Assembly: GCF_001020985.1 (NCBI RefSeq)
Contig: NZ_CP011542.1
Coordinates: 1,736,001 to 1,800,000, forward strand
DNA length: 64,000 nt
Reading direction: 5' to 3'
DNA from: Corynebacterium mustelae
GTDB lineage: Bacteria; Actinomycetota; Actinomycetes; Mycobacteriales; Mycobacteriaceae
The notes under the pieces are model-generated. The model did not search any database, was not told the origin of the DNA, and worked only from the letters and a program-made list of their open reading frames with translations. Below, in pieces: positions 57,024 to 64,000 of this stretch (positions are counted from its first letter, which is position 1; every line of letters begins with the position of its first letter). The translations under genes were made by a program, and so were the position numbers.

Positions 57024-58814
57024 ATGAAGAAAACCCGGATGCCGTTGTGGCAGGCCGCACGAAGCATTTTGCCCCGAATGGGACAAGCAGGATCGCGGTC
57101 TGCGTTACTTCATAATTCCGATGACGAAATTAGCGTCGATTACAGTCAAGCTTCTCCCCTAGTCACCGCCATCACCGGGGTCGATCTCATCACTCCCAAT
57201 ACCGATGGTTCGGTCAGTGTTGTAGGCGATACGGCGCCGCGTAAATCTCCGGGTGTAGGCTTTCATCTGCCCACTTTGGGATACGCAGAATTGCGACGCT
57301 TTGCTTTTCTTAGGTGGCTAGGAACCCTTGGATCCCTCATCCTGGGTTTTGCAGGCTTAGGCGCTGGTGCGGTGCCGGTAATTGACAACCCGTATCATGA
57401 CTTTCCCGGCGCCTCCTTAATCACCCGGATGTTGCAAACATCAACGTCGTTGGCATTTATTGGAATTGGTTTGATCGTCGTGGCGTGGCTTTTTATGGCA
57501 CCGTTTACCGGGGTAGCTTTTCGACGCGGACACACCAGAGCTGGGGTCATTTCCATGTCGATGCTGCGTAGAACATTTCTCGCATGGAGCCTCCCCATCC
57601 TCATTAGCGCGCCCATGTTCACTCAGGATATCTATTCCTATTTGGCTAACGGAGCCATTGTTACCCAAGGTTTAGATCCCTATTCTGCTGGTCCTGTGGA
57701 TCTTCTTGGCACAGAGCATCATCTAGCGCGTTCCGTCCCATTCATTTGGGCACACTCACCAAGCCCCTACGGCCCAGTCGCATTGGGCTTTGCTGCGATC
57801 ATTAGCTGGATTACTAACGACAGCATCGTTGGAGGCGTTTTCGCCCATCGACTATTGGCAATTGCGGGAGTCGCGTTGAGCGGTTGGGCGGTTGTGCAAC
57901 TAGCACAACGTTGTCGAGTCATTCCGCAGGCAGCGTTATGGTTGGGAATACTCAATCCGCTAACTGTCCTACATTTGATAGGCGGAATCCACAACGAAGC
58001 AATATTGCTTGGTTTGCTGCTTGCCGGCATTGAAGTCGGCTTGAAAGCTGCAGATTTTGGCAAAGTGGGCCTTTGGGTCAATGCGTTACCCTTGATAATT
58101 GCGAGTGGCTTTTTAATAAGCTGCGCAGGCATGGTTAAGGTAACTGGCTTCATTGGATTGGGTTTCACGGGAATGGCGTTTGCCCATGCCCTTCGATTGT
58201 CGCAGCGGTCAACAGGTGTATCATTGGCGATTGCGGTTTTCGTGCAAACCACAATCCTCGTGTTGTCAATAGCGATCATTACCTTGTTAAGCGGTATCGG
58301 TCTGGGGTGGATAAGCGGACAAGGCGGCGCTGTCACCATCCGAAGTTGGCTAAGTTTCACTACTGCAATCGGAGTTATATTCGGTTGGGTTGGACAACAG
58401 CTTGGATTAGGCGACCACACTGAAGCTGTACTCGCAATTGTCCGGGTACTTGGGATATTGGTTTCTGCAGTGTTTATGGTCCGTATGTTAATTGCTACCT
58501 ATTTGGGCCGAATATCTCCAGTGGGCGCGTTGGGCGTATCCACGTTCGTCATGGTGTTGTTTTTCCCCGTCGTACATCCCTGGTACATGCTATGGGCGAT
58601 TCTGCCGCTGGCGGCTTGGGCAAATCGCCCATTATTCCGAGGAACTGTGATCACCTATTCCGTGGTGTTATCTTTTTTTGTGTTGCCGCGTGGACTAGGT
58701 TTACAACCTGATACCGTACTTTCGATTTACATGGCATCCATCATTGGGTTTGGATTCATTCTCGGCGTTTCCTATGTGATTTTGAAACGCCAAGGAATTA
58801 TTGGCCTACACTAG
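57024..58814 (+). CDS. mptB: Alpha-(1->6)-mannopyranosyltransferase, MptB type
   Basis: A polytopic GT-C glycosyltransferase (596 aa, about 14 hydrophobic spans) that uses polyprenyl-phosphomannose to build the early alpha-1,6 mannan backbone of lipomannan in corynebacteria. The N-terminal cytosolic part (MKKTRMPLWQAARSILPRMG) precedes the first span; the family's periplasmic acidic motif region is FTQDIYSYLANGAIVTQGLDPY. The start is taken at ATG 57024, since upstream residues to 56874 read through the sufR promoter region. Homologues sit beside the suf operon in the same orientation in C. glutamicum. 6 bases before the ABC ATPase gene. Confidence 0.93.
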   Translation: MKKTRMPLWQAARSILPRMGQAGSRSALLHNSDDEISVDYSQASPLVTAITGVDLITPNTDGSVSVVGDTAPRKSPGVGFHLPTLGYAELRRFAFLRWLGTLGSLILGFAGLGAGAVPVIDNPYHDFPGASLITRMLQTSTSLAFIGIGLIVVAWLFMAPFTGVAFRRGHTRAGVISMSMLRRTFLAWSLPILISAPMFTQDIYSYLANGAIVTQGLDPYSAGPVDLLGTEHHLARSVPFIWAHSPSPYGPVALGFAAIISWITNDSIVGGVFAHRLLAIAGVALSGWAVVQLAQRCRVIPQAALWLGILNPLTVLHLIGGIHNEAILLGLLLAGIEVGLKAADFGKVGLWVNALPLIIASGFLISCAGMVKVTGFIGLGFTGMAFAHALRLSQRSTGVSLAIAVFVQTTILVLSIAIITLLSGIGLGWISGQGGAVTIRSWLSFTTAIGVIFGWVGQQLGLGDHTEAVLAIVRVLGILVSAVFMVRMLIATYLGRISPVGALGVSTFVMVLFFPVVHPWYMLWAILPLAAWANRPLFRGTVITYSVVLSFFVLPRGLGLQPDTVLSIYMASIIGFGFILGVSYVILKRQGIIGLH

Positions 58815-58820
58815 TTTCTC

Positions 58821-59738
58821 GTGATCTCAACCGATAACGTTTACGCCCTCGAATTGCATGATGTTGTAAAACGCTTTGGTACCAAAACTGCAGTTGCAGG
58901 CATAACTCTGCAAGTTGAGCCGGGTATCATATTAGCGCTGCTCGGACCTAATGGAGCGGGTAAGACCACCACGATTGAAATGTGTGAAGGCTTTACAAAA
59001 CCTACATCTGGGCGGATATCGGTTTTCGGCATCGATCCGTCACGTAACCCCGATGCGGTACGTAACCAAGTTGGAATCATGCTGCAAGATAGCGGCTCGT
59101 ATTCCGGCATCAAGGTGCGGGAGTTATTGGAGCTAACGGCACGTTACAGTACCAATCCGCTAGATATAGATTGGCTTCTTGATGTCGTCGGCTTGAAAAA
59201 CGCCGAATCGGTTACCTACCGGAGATTATCTGGAGGTCAAAAGCAACGCCTCAACCTTGCAGTTGCGCTGATTTCCCGCCCCCGACTGATATTTCTGGAT
59301 GAACCAACCGCAGGTATGGACACCCAATCCAAAATGATGATGTGGGATCTGGTTCATGCGCTCAAGGCTGATGGTGTAACAGTTGTGCTCACCACCCACC
59401 TCATGGAGGAAGCTGAGACCCTCGCTGATCGAATTGTTATTCTTGATGCTGGTTCTATAGTTGCTGAAGGCACTTTAGCTCAGCTGCAACGCTATGCAAC
59501 TCCACATATTAGTTTTCAGACCAACCACGAGTTGGATGTTTCGTCGTTTGCTGGCCCTAATATTATTGTTGTCAAACCAGGCGTGTATCGCATCGCCGAT
59601 TCCCCCACACCTGAACTCGTCGAAAAGCTCGCAGCTTTTGCCGCACAGCAATCCATTCTGATTACTCAGCTCGATACGCAAATGCAAAGCCTAGAGAATA
59701 TTTTCCTCGATGTAACCGGCCGAAATCTAAGGAGCTAA
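58821..59738 (+). CDS. ABC-2 exporter ATPase
   Basis: A 305-aa ATP-binding subunit: Walker A GPNGAGKTTTIEM, signature LSGGQKQRLNLAV, Walker B LIFLDEPTAGMD, switch His in LTTHLMEEAETL. The C-terminal extension (residues 225-305) is of the DrrA/NodI-like exporter type. GTG start; no clear ribosome site. It is 3 bases upstream of the permease gene with a shared transcript. Substrate unknown; the mptB neighbour suggests an envelope-related cargo, but this is only inference. Confidence 0.93.
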   Translation: MISTDNVYALELHDVVKRFGTKTAVAGITLQVEPGIILALLGPNGAGKTTTIEMCEGFTKPTSGRISVFGIDPSRNPDAVRNQVGIMLQDSGSYSGIKVRELLELTARYSTNPLDIDWLLDVVGLKNAESVTYRRLSGGQKQRLNLAVALISRPRLIFLDEPTAGMDTQSKMMMWDLVHALKADGVTVVLTTHLMEEAETLADRIVILDAGSIVAEGTLAQLQRYATPHISFQTNHELDVSSFAGPNIIVVKPGVYRIADSPTPELVEKLAAFAAQQSILITQLDTQMQSLENIFLDVTGRNLRS

Positions 59739-59741
59739 ATT

Positions 59742-60521
59742 ATGGATGCAGCCAGGGGCCACACAGATTTTCCTCCAGGAACTTTTAGCCCGGTTTCGCA
59801 GCGATCTAGTTGGCAAACTATGCTACGCGCCCAAGCAAGAATTGAGGCAAAGCTATTTCTGCGGCATGGCGAACAACTACTACTTAGCTTCGTCATTCCG
59901 ATAGCAATGTTGATTACCCTTGGAACGGTGAAGGTCTTCCCGCAACCCCAACCATTGGATCTAGGCTTCCCGTTTGTACTGGCAATCGCCGCAATGAGCT
60001 CAGGTTTCACCGGTCAAGCCATTTCTTTAGCCTTTGATCGCAGATACGGAGCGCTTAAACGAGTCGGGGCTTCAGGTGTTCCAACCTGGACAATCATCGT
60101 CGGAAAAATTTGTGGGCTGCTAGTAGTCTCAACCCTACAAATTGTAGTGCTCACGACGGTGGCTTTCATCCTGGGGTGGCGTGCTTCGCTACTAGGTTTT
60201 TTCCTTGGAATTCTTATGTTTGGTTTGGGGATAGCCGCTTTCACCGCCTTTGGAATGTTGCTTGGCGGAACACTCTCCTCGGAGATAGTCCTAGGGCTGG
60301 CAAATCTTTTCTGGGTAATCCTGGTTGGCGGCGCTGGCTATGTAATGTTTTCTCTTTCCGACCCCTCACCCTGGCTTAATGTAGTCCCGTCAATCGCGTT
60401 GACGACCGGTATTCATGCAGCGTTTGGAGGTTGGCTTCCCATCGGGAGCATCCTAGCTCTCTTAGGTTGGACAATACTCAACGTGGCAGCTGCGATAAAG
60501 TGGTTTAAGTTTAGTGATTAA
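59742..60521 (+). CDS. ABC-2 exporter permease
   Basis: A 259-aa, six-span permease (LLLSFVIPIAMLITLG, LGFPFVLAIAAMSSG, VVSTLQIVVLTTVAFILG, LLGFFLGILMFGLGIAAF, ALANLFWVILVGGAG-like). It is the ABC-2 membrane partner of the ATPase immediately upstream. A cytosolic N-terminus with a long loop before the first span fits the family. 33 bases before ctaA. Confidence 0.9.
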   Translation: MDAARGHTDFPPGTFSPVSQRSSWQTMLRAQARIEAKLFLRHGEQLLLSFVIPIAMLITLGTVKVFPQPQPLDLGFPFVLAIAAMSSGFTGQAISLAFDRRYGALKRVGASGVPTWTIIVGKICGLLVVSTLQIVVLTTVAFILGWRASLLGFFLGILMFGLGIAAFTAFGMLLGGTLSSEIVLGLANLFWVILVGGAGYVMFSLSDPSPWLNVVPSIALTTGIHAAFGGWLPIGSILALLGWTILNVAAAIKWFKFSD

Positions 60522-60554
60522 TCTCTGCACCAACTAGCGCTACTATTAGGTGCT

Positions 60555-61568
60555 GTGACTACCAAAATATCGGAACCTGACGCCAAGTCGCAGTGGAGTT
60601 CCCGCCCTAGTATCATTCTTCAGCGTCGTCTCGCCTTGCTTTTGCTCATCGCACAAGGCGGCATTACCGTGACCGGGTCTATCGTTCGCGTGACAGGATC
60701 AGGCTTAGGCTGTAACACCTGGCCAAACTGCCACGAGGGCTCGCTGGTTCCAGTTCAAGGCGCTGCCCCAGCCGTACACCAAGCGATTGAGTTTGGTAAT
60801 CGCCTGTTAACGTTCGTTCTAGTTGCTTTCGCTGTGGCTGTGTTCATCGCTGTTTTGTTGGCTAGAAGACGTCGTGAAGTCATCGTTCACGCCGTTATTC
60901 AGGGGCTCGGCATCGTTGTTCAAGCTGTGATCGGTGGAATTTCGGTACTTTTGGATTTGAAATGGTGGTCTGTTGCCCTCCACTTCCTGCCATCTATGTT
61001 CTTGGTGTGGATGGCTGCCATGCTATACATACGAATCCAAGAACTGGATTCAGAACCTCAAGTTCGCACGTATTCAAGAGCAATGCGATTCGTCGTTTCG
61101 GTTTTTGCTTTGGGAATAGCCGCAGTTCTAGTCACTGGCACGATGGTTACAGGAGCAGGCGTACATTCTGGCGATTCCGGAGTTGGCATGGAAGGCCGAC
61201 TCGAGGTCGATATCGAATTAATGGCGTATATTCATGCTGGAACCATGTATTTCTTCCTAGCTGTTCTACTGCTGTTATTCACTGGGCTAGTGATGCAAAA
61301 AGCCCCCGCCCGAGTTCGCAAAACTGGGTGGATATTGATAGCAATGATTTTGTTCCAGATCGCTGTTGGAATATTCCAATTTAGGATGGGAGTTCCCCGC
61401 TGGACGGTTCCCGTCCATGTCGCGATGAGCTCGGTAATTGTGGCGTTTTCGTCCTTCTTATATGCCATCGGCATGGTTCGCACTGTTCCAGATAATCCTA
61501 AGTCAACTACCGGTTCCATAGCTGGTGACGAGAAGTATTTTCCGCAGCGGTACCCGGTATCCAATTAA
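60555..61568 (+). CDS. ctaA: Heme A synthase
   Basis: A 337-aa, eight-helix membrane monooxygenase-like protein that converts heme O to heme A for cytochrome aa3 oxidase. It keeps the surface Cys pair in GLGCNTWPNCH, the actinobacterial EFGNRLLTF motif, and the heme-ligand histidines in HFLPSMF, YIHAGTMYFF and VPVHVAMSSV. Begins GTG at 60555, with a TACTAT -10 element 8 bases upstream, so the message may be leaderless. ctaB, which makes its substrate heme O, is 1 kb away on the opposite strand. Confidence 0.95.
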   Translation: MTTKISEPDAKSQWSSRPSIILQRRLALLLLIAQGGITVTGSIVRVTGSGLGCNTWPNCHEGSLVPVQGAAPAVHQAIEFGNRLLTFVLVAFAVAVFIAVLLARRRREVIVHAVIQGLGIVVQAVIGGISVLLDLKWWSVALHFLPSMFLVWMAAMLYIRIQELDSEPQVRTYSRAMRFVVSVFALGIAAVLVTGTMVTGAGVHSGDSGVGMEGRLEVDIELMAYIHAGTMYFFLAVLLLLFTGLVMQKAPARVRKTGWILIAMILFQIAVGIFQFRMGVPRWTVPVHVAMSSVIVAFSSFLYAIGMVRTVPDNPKSTTGSIAGDEKYFPQRYPVSN

Positions 61569-61587
61569 CTCTCACGGTTAGGAAACT

Positions 61588-62286
61588 ATGCCTAATTTTC
61601 GTGGAGAATTTGTAGCCGCGACCCACAAAGCAGGAGCGGTCTGGGCGGGGTTTTTCGCCATGGCTATTGGTCTTGGCGTTTTGGTCGTAAACGCAGGCTT
61701 GCCATGGTGGACGGCACCGCTTTTGTCGGGATTAATCTTCGCTGGCAGCTTGGAGTTCATAATGATTGGACTACTAACAACTACCGCGCCGATCGCCACC
61801 ATCGCCATCACCACCTTCTTAACCAACTCAAGGCACATATTCTACGGTTTGACGTTTCCCATTCACGTAGTATCCAGTGGGTTTGCAAGGTTCTACTCGG
61901 TTTTTTCGCTATGCGATGAGTCCTATTCGATCATTTCAGCAACGCCCCGGCAGGAAATTACTGCGCACCGGGTCTTAATAACCAACGCAGGGCTACATCT
62001 TAGTTGGTGTTTAGGCTCTGCAGTAGGGGCGCTTTTCGCCACCTTTGCTCTTGGAGAAATTCCTGGATTAGATTTTGTCCTGATCGCTTTGTTTACGGTT
62101 TTAAGCATTGATGTACTTAAACAGACCAAAGACTTCCGAAGCACGTTGATCGCCCTGTGTTGCGGGGCGGTTGCTTTTATGATTAGCCGCGATCACATGC
62201 TGGTGCTCGCTATGACTGGATACGCGATAGTTTTAATCGGTCGGTTTTGGTTGTCAGAAACCCGAGCGAAGGATAAAAATGCCTAG
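61588..62286 (+). CDS. azlC: Branched-chain amino acid exporter subunit AzlC
   Basis: A 232-aa polytopic membrane protein of the AzlC/BrnF family. The characteristic LPWWTAPLLSGLIFAGSLEFIMIGLL and LTNSRHIFYGLTFPIH segments are present. AGGA lies before the ATG. Overlaps azlD by 8 bases; the pair forms the efflux system for branched-chain amino acids and methionine in corynebacteria (BrnFE). Not certain that the substrate is the same here. Confidence 0.93.
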   Translation: MPNFRGEFVAATHKAGAVWAGFFAMAIGLGVLVVNAGLPWWTAPLLSGLIFAGSLEFIMIGLLTTTAPIATIAITTFLTNSRHIFYGLTFPIHVVSSGFARFYSVFSLCDESYSIISATPRQEITAHRVLITNAGLHLSWCLGSAVGALFATFALGEIPGLDFVLIALFTVLSIDVLKQTKDFRSTLIALCCGAVAFMISRDHMLVLAMTGYAIVLIGRFWLSETRAKDKNA

Positions 62287-62608
62287 TTCTAGCTACATTA
62301 TCGCCGCAATAGTCGTTGCAATGCTTATAACCTTCGCTACACGGGCAATTCCGTTCCCGCTGCAAACCCGCCTACAAAACAGCAAGTTCTTATTAAGCTT
62401 TGGTCGGTGGATGCCAGTAGGAACAATGATTATTCTGCTCACGTACTCGTTAACAACCATACCGTGGGCAACCGGGTACTCAAGTGTTGCACCTTATGTC
62501 GCAGGTTTTATCGCCACTAGCGCATTGCACTTTTGGCGCGGCAATACTTTTGCCTCCATCATCGCTGGAACGTTCGTCTGTGTGCTGCTTTCGTTCTACC
62601 TAAATTGA
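62279..62608 (+). CDS. azlD: Branched-chain amino acid exporter subunit AzlD
   Basis: A 109-aa, three-span partner of AzlC (BrnE-like), containing TFATRAIPFPLQTRLQNSKFLLSFGRWMPVGTMIILLTY, typical of AzlD. Translation is coupled to azlC through the overlap. It ends 52 bases from the convergent ctaB stop; no strong terminator is visible. Confidence 0.93.
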   Translation: MPSSSYIIAAIVVAMLITFATRAIPFPLQTRLQNSKFLLSFGRWMPVGTMIILLTYSLTTIPWATGYSSVAPYVAGFIATSALHFWRGNTFASIIAGTFVCVLLSFYLN

Positions 62609-62659
62609 CTTTGCTTGGCAGCACCCCAGCGCTGCTGATTGCACACGGCGTGCTGGTGG

Positions 62660-63577
62660 TCACCACCCTATGAGGGCACTGATCGTTTCTAGCCCCATTA
62701 CGGCATCGATAGAAAGACCGACGAACAGCAGCGCTAAATAATTATTCGACAGAATAAAAAGCCGTAATGGTTTCACCTCTTTACCGTTTTTCACGCCATT
62801 GTGGAGCACTATTGCCATAACCAAAAACCATAAACCTGTAACAACCGCGGTAGCCGCATAAATTACTCCCGCAGCAGGAATTAGTAGTGCCGTCGTGGCG
62901 ATAGTAGCAACCGTGTACCAAACAATCTGCCTAGTCACTTGTTCTTCGGTTCGCACAACGGGGAGCATAGGAACACCAGCTGCGGCATAGTCCTCCTTGT
63001 ACTTCATGGCAAGCGCCCACGTATGTGGCGGTGTCCAGAAGAAGATAATGAGGAAAAGCACCACAGCTTGCCACCACTGCGCTGGAACTCCCGGGGGCAG
63101 ATGATCTGTAATTACTGCCCAACCAACAACAACTGGCATGCAACCAGCCGCACCGCCCCACACAATATTCATGTGTGTTCGCCGCTTGAGAAACTTGGTA
63201 TAGACAAAGATGTAGAACAGGATCGTGATCATGACGAACACTGCGGCCAAAAGCGACCCACACAGTAACCACAACCATAAGAAGCTGGCTACAGTTAAGA
63301 CCCATGCAAAAATCGTTGCATTCCTGTTGCTTACGGTATGTCGTACAAGTGGCCGCGCTCGGGTGCGTCCCATTTTTTGGTCAATGTCAGAATCAGCAAC
63401 CATGTTGAAGGTGTTGGCAGCAGCGGCTCCCATCCAACCACCAATGACAGTGAGCAAAATCAGAGCAATATTGTTCTCGCCACGTTCCGCCTGCAACATT
63501 GCCGGGATGGTCGCAACGAGGAGAAGTTCGATAATCCGCGGTTTCGTCAATGCGATATAAGCCTTGATCGTCTCCAA
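62660..63577 (-). CDS. ctaB: Protoheme IX farnesyltransferase (heme O synthase)
   Basis: A 305-aa UbiA-superfamily prenyltransferase that attaches a farnesyl group to heme B, giving heme O for CtaA. The active-site motifs are [20 protein letters not shown] (NxxxDxxxD) and [26 protein letters not shown] is also conserved. About nine spans. The start is TTG at 63577, where GGAGG lies 6 bases upstream; the ATG at 63595 sits just before that site. The frame reaches 63640 but without another ribosome site. Confidence 0.94.
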   Translation of the reverse strand: METIKAYIALTKPRIIELLLVATIPAMLQAERGENNIALILLTVIGGWMGAAAANTFNMVADSDIDQKMGRTRARPLVRHTVSNRNATIFAWVLTVASFLWLWLLCGSLLAAVFVMITILFYIFVYTKFLKRRTHMNIVWGGAAGCMPVVVGWAVITDHLPPGVPAQWWQAVVLFLIIFFWTPPHTWALAMKYKEDYAAAGVPMLPVVRTEEQVTRQIVWYTVATIATTALLIPAAGVIYAATAVVTGLWFLVMAIVLHNGVKNGKEVKPLRLFILSNNYLALLFVGLSIDAVMGLETISALIGW

Positions 63578-64000
63578 GGAATTCCTCCACCTCATAGTTT
63601 TAGACAACCAGTTTGCACCTTTGGGTTTCAAACAAACCACTGTGCATGTTTCATACTAGTCGGACAGAACTTCGATGAACCTGTGGACTGAGAAAACAAT
63701 ACCGTATGTTAGCCACACAAGAATCCTTATCAAAGGTTCTCCACATGTTCTGACACGACTCATCAATGGTAGCCCCAGTTGCGACATTTACCACATTTTG
63801 CCTAAGCATTTCTGTAATTCGGCACCCCCATTTTTCCAAAATTTTTCTAGGCCAACGGCAATCTGCTTGTTTAGAGGGCACCTGTAATCAGCTAGTAGTG
63901 GGGCAAATCGCTGCACTACGGGTTGGCTCGGATCGGCCTAATTTTCGTTTGACGGCTAAAGTAGTAGACAGCCTTAATGGCCCAAGTACATCTCCCCTAC
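63578..64000. other. Promoter region upstream of ctaB, end of window
   Basis: No confirmed gene is visible. The minus-strand promoter for ctaB must lie here. On the plus strand, TTGACG at 63950 and TAGTAGACA-like sequence precede an ATG at 63978 that reads to the window end (MAQVHLPY); this could be the start of a plus-strand gene (tkt follows ctaB in C. glutamicum) but too few codons are visible to say. Confidence 0.4.

Noticed and set aside
57767..58420. 217-aa open frame opposite mptB
   Set aside because: Antisense shadow with low-complexity composition; mptB is clearly coding.
62609..62659. Terminator between azlD and ctaB
   Set aside because: The CAGCAC...GTGCTG repeat is short and has no T-run on either strand; not convincing.

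Overview
The window is a chromosomal segment from a Corynebacterium species. The evidence is the mycothiol gene mshC, an acn-acnR pair with a recognisable AcnR operator, a sufR-B-D-C-S-U-T operon, an MptB-type lipomannan mannosyltransferase, an Rv1476-like gene beside an NlpC/P60 hydrolase and acn, an actinobacterial coproporphyrin ferrochelatase, and split methylmalonyl-CoA mutase subunits. GTG/TTG starts and several apparently leaderless starts also fit. Base composition looks moderate in most of the window and visibly richer in G+C across the hut region (judged by eye, not computed).

Layout. 1-9.0 kb: core genes mshC, uppP, a lipoprotein, pyrD, a small membrane protein with a PEBP-family protein, and a two-gene ABC exporter whose two nucleotide-binding domains are degenerate in complementary ways. 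9.15-9.24 kb: tRNA-Leu(GAG) with promoter and terminator. 9.4-12.5 kb: a translationally coupled three-gene operon (DUF4956 membrane protein, VTC-type polyphosphate polymerase domain protein, Cthe_2159-like beta-helix lipoprotein). 13.2-22.5 kb: a complete histidine-utilisation cluster (hutH, hutU, hutI, an IclR regulator, hutG) beside an M20 dipeptidase and a POT peptide transporter, which reads as a peptide-histidine catabolic module. The stretch from the tRNA to about 22.6 kb looks like an accessory block.

22.7-32.3 kb: an unusual zinc-ribbon SDR-like protein, a cupin with a second CtaA/COX15-like membrane protein, meaB-mutB-mutA, a TVP38-type membrane protein and a small helix-turn-helix protein. 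32.4-41.2 kb: a secreted coiled-coil surface protein with possible DtxR boxes, SPFH/NfeD, a DUF3097 protein, ferrochelatase, the NlpC/P60 hydrolase (GlxR-type site upstream) and the Rv1476-like protein. 41.3-47.6 kb: acn, acnR, a class I glutamine amidotransferase, an ACT-domain/UPF0210 pair and a small PLDc_N membrane protein. 47.6-50.6 kb: an ABC-F ATPase and an HNH endonuclease. 50.6-56.8 kb: the SUF iron-sulfur operon under SufR. 57.0-63.6 kb: mptB, an ABC-2 exporter pair, ctaA, azlCD and ctaB.

Functionally the window combines central metabolism (TCA aconitase, propionate/methylmalonyl conversion, pyrimidine synthesis), heme and heme A biogenesis (CpfC, CtaA, CtaB), Fe-S assembly and envelope biogenesis (UppP, MptB, NlpC/P60). 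The most interesting parts are the polyphosphate-type operon, the complementary half-site ABC exporter and the zinc-ribbon SDR-like protein. Coding starts were moved from the longest open frame wherever a better ribosome binding site, signal peptide or overlap supported it.
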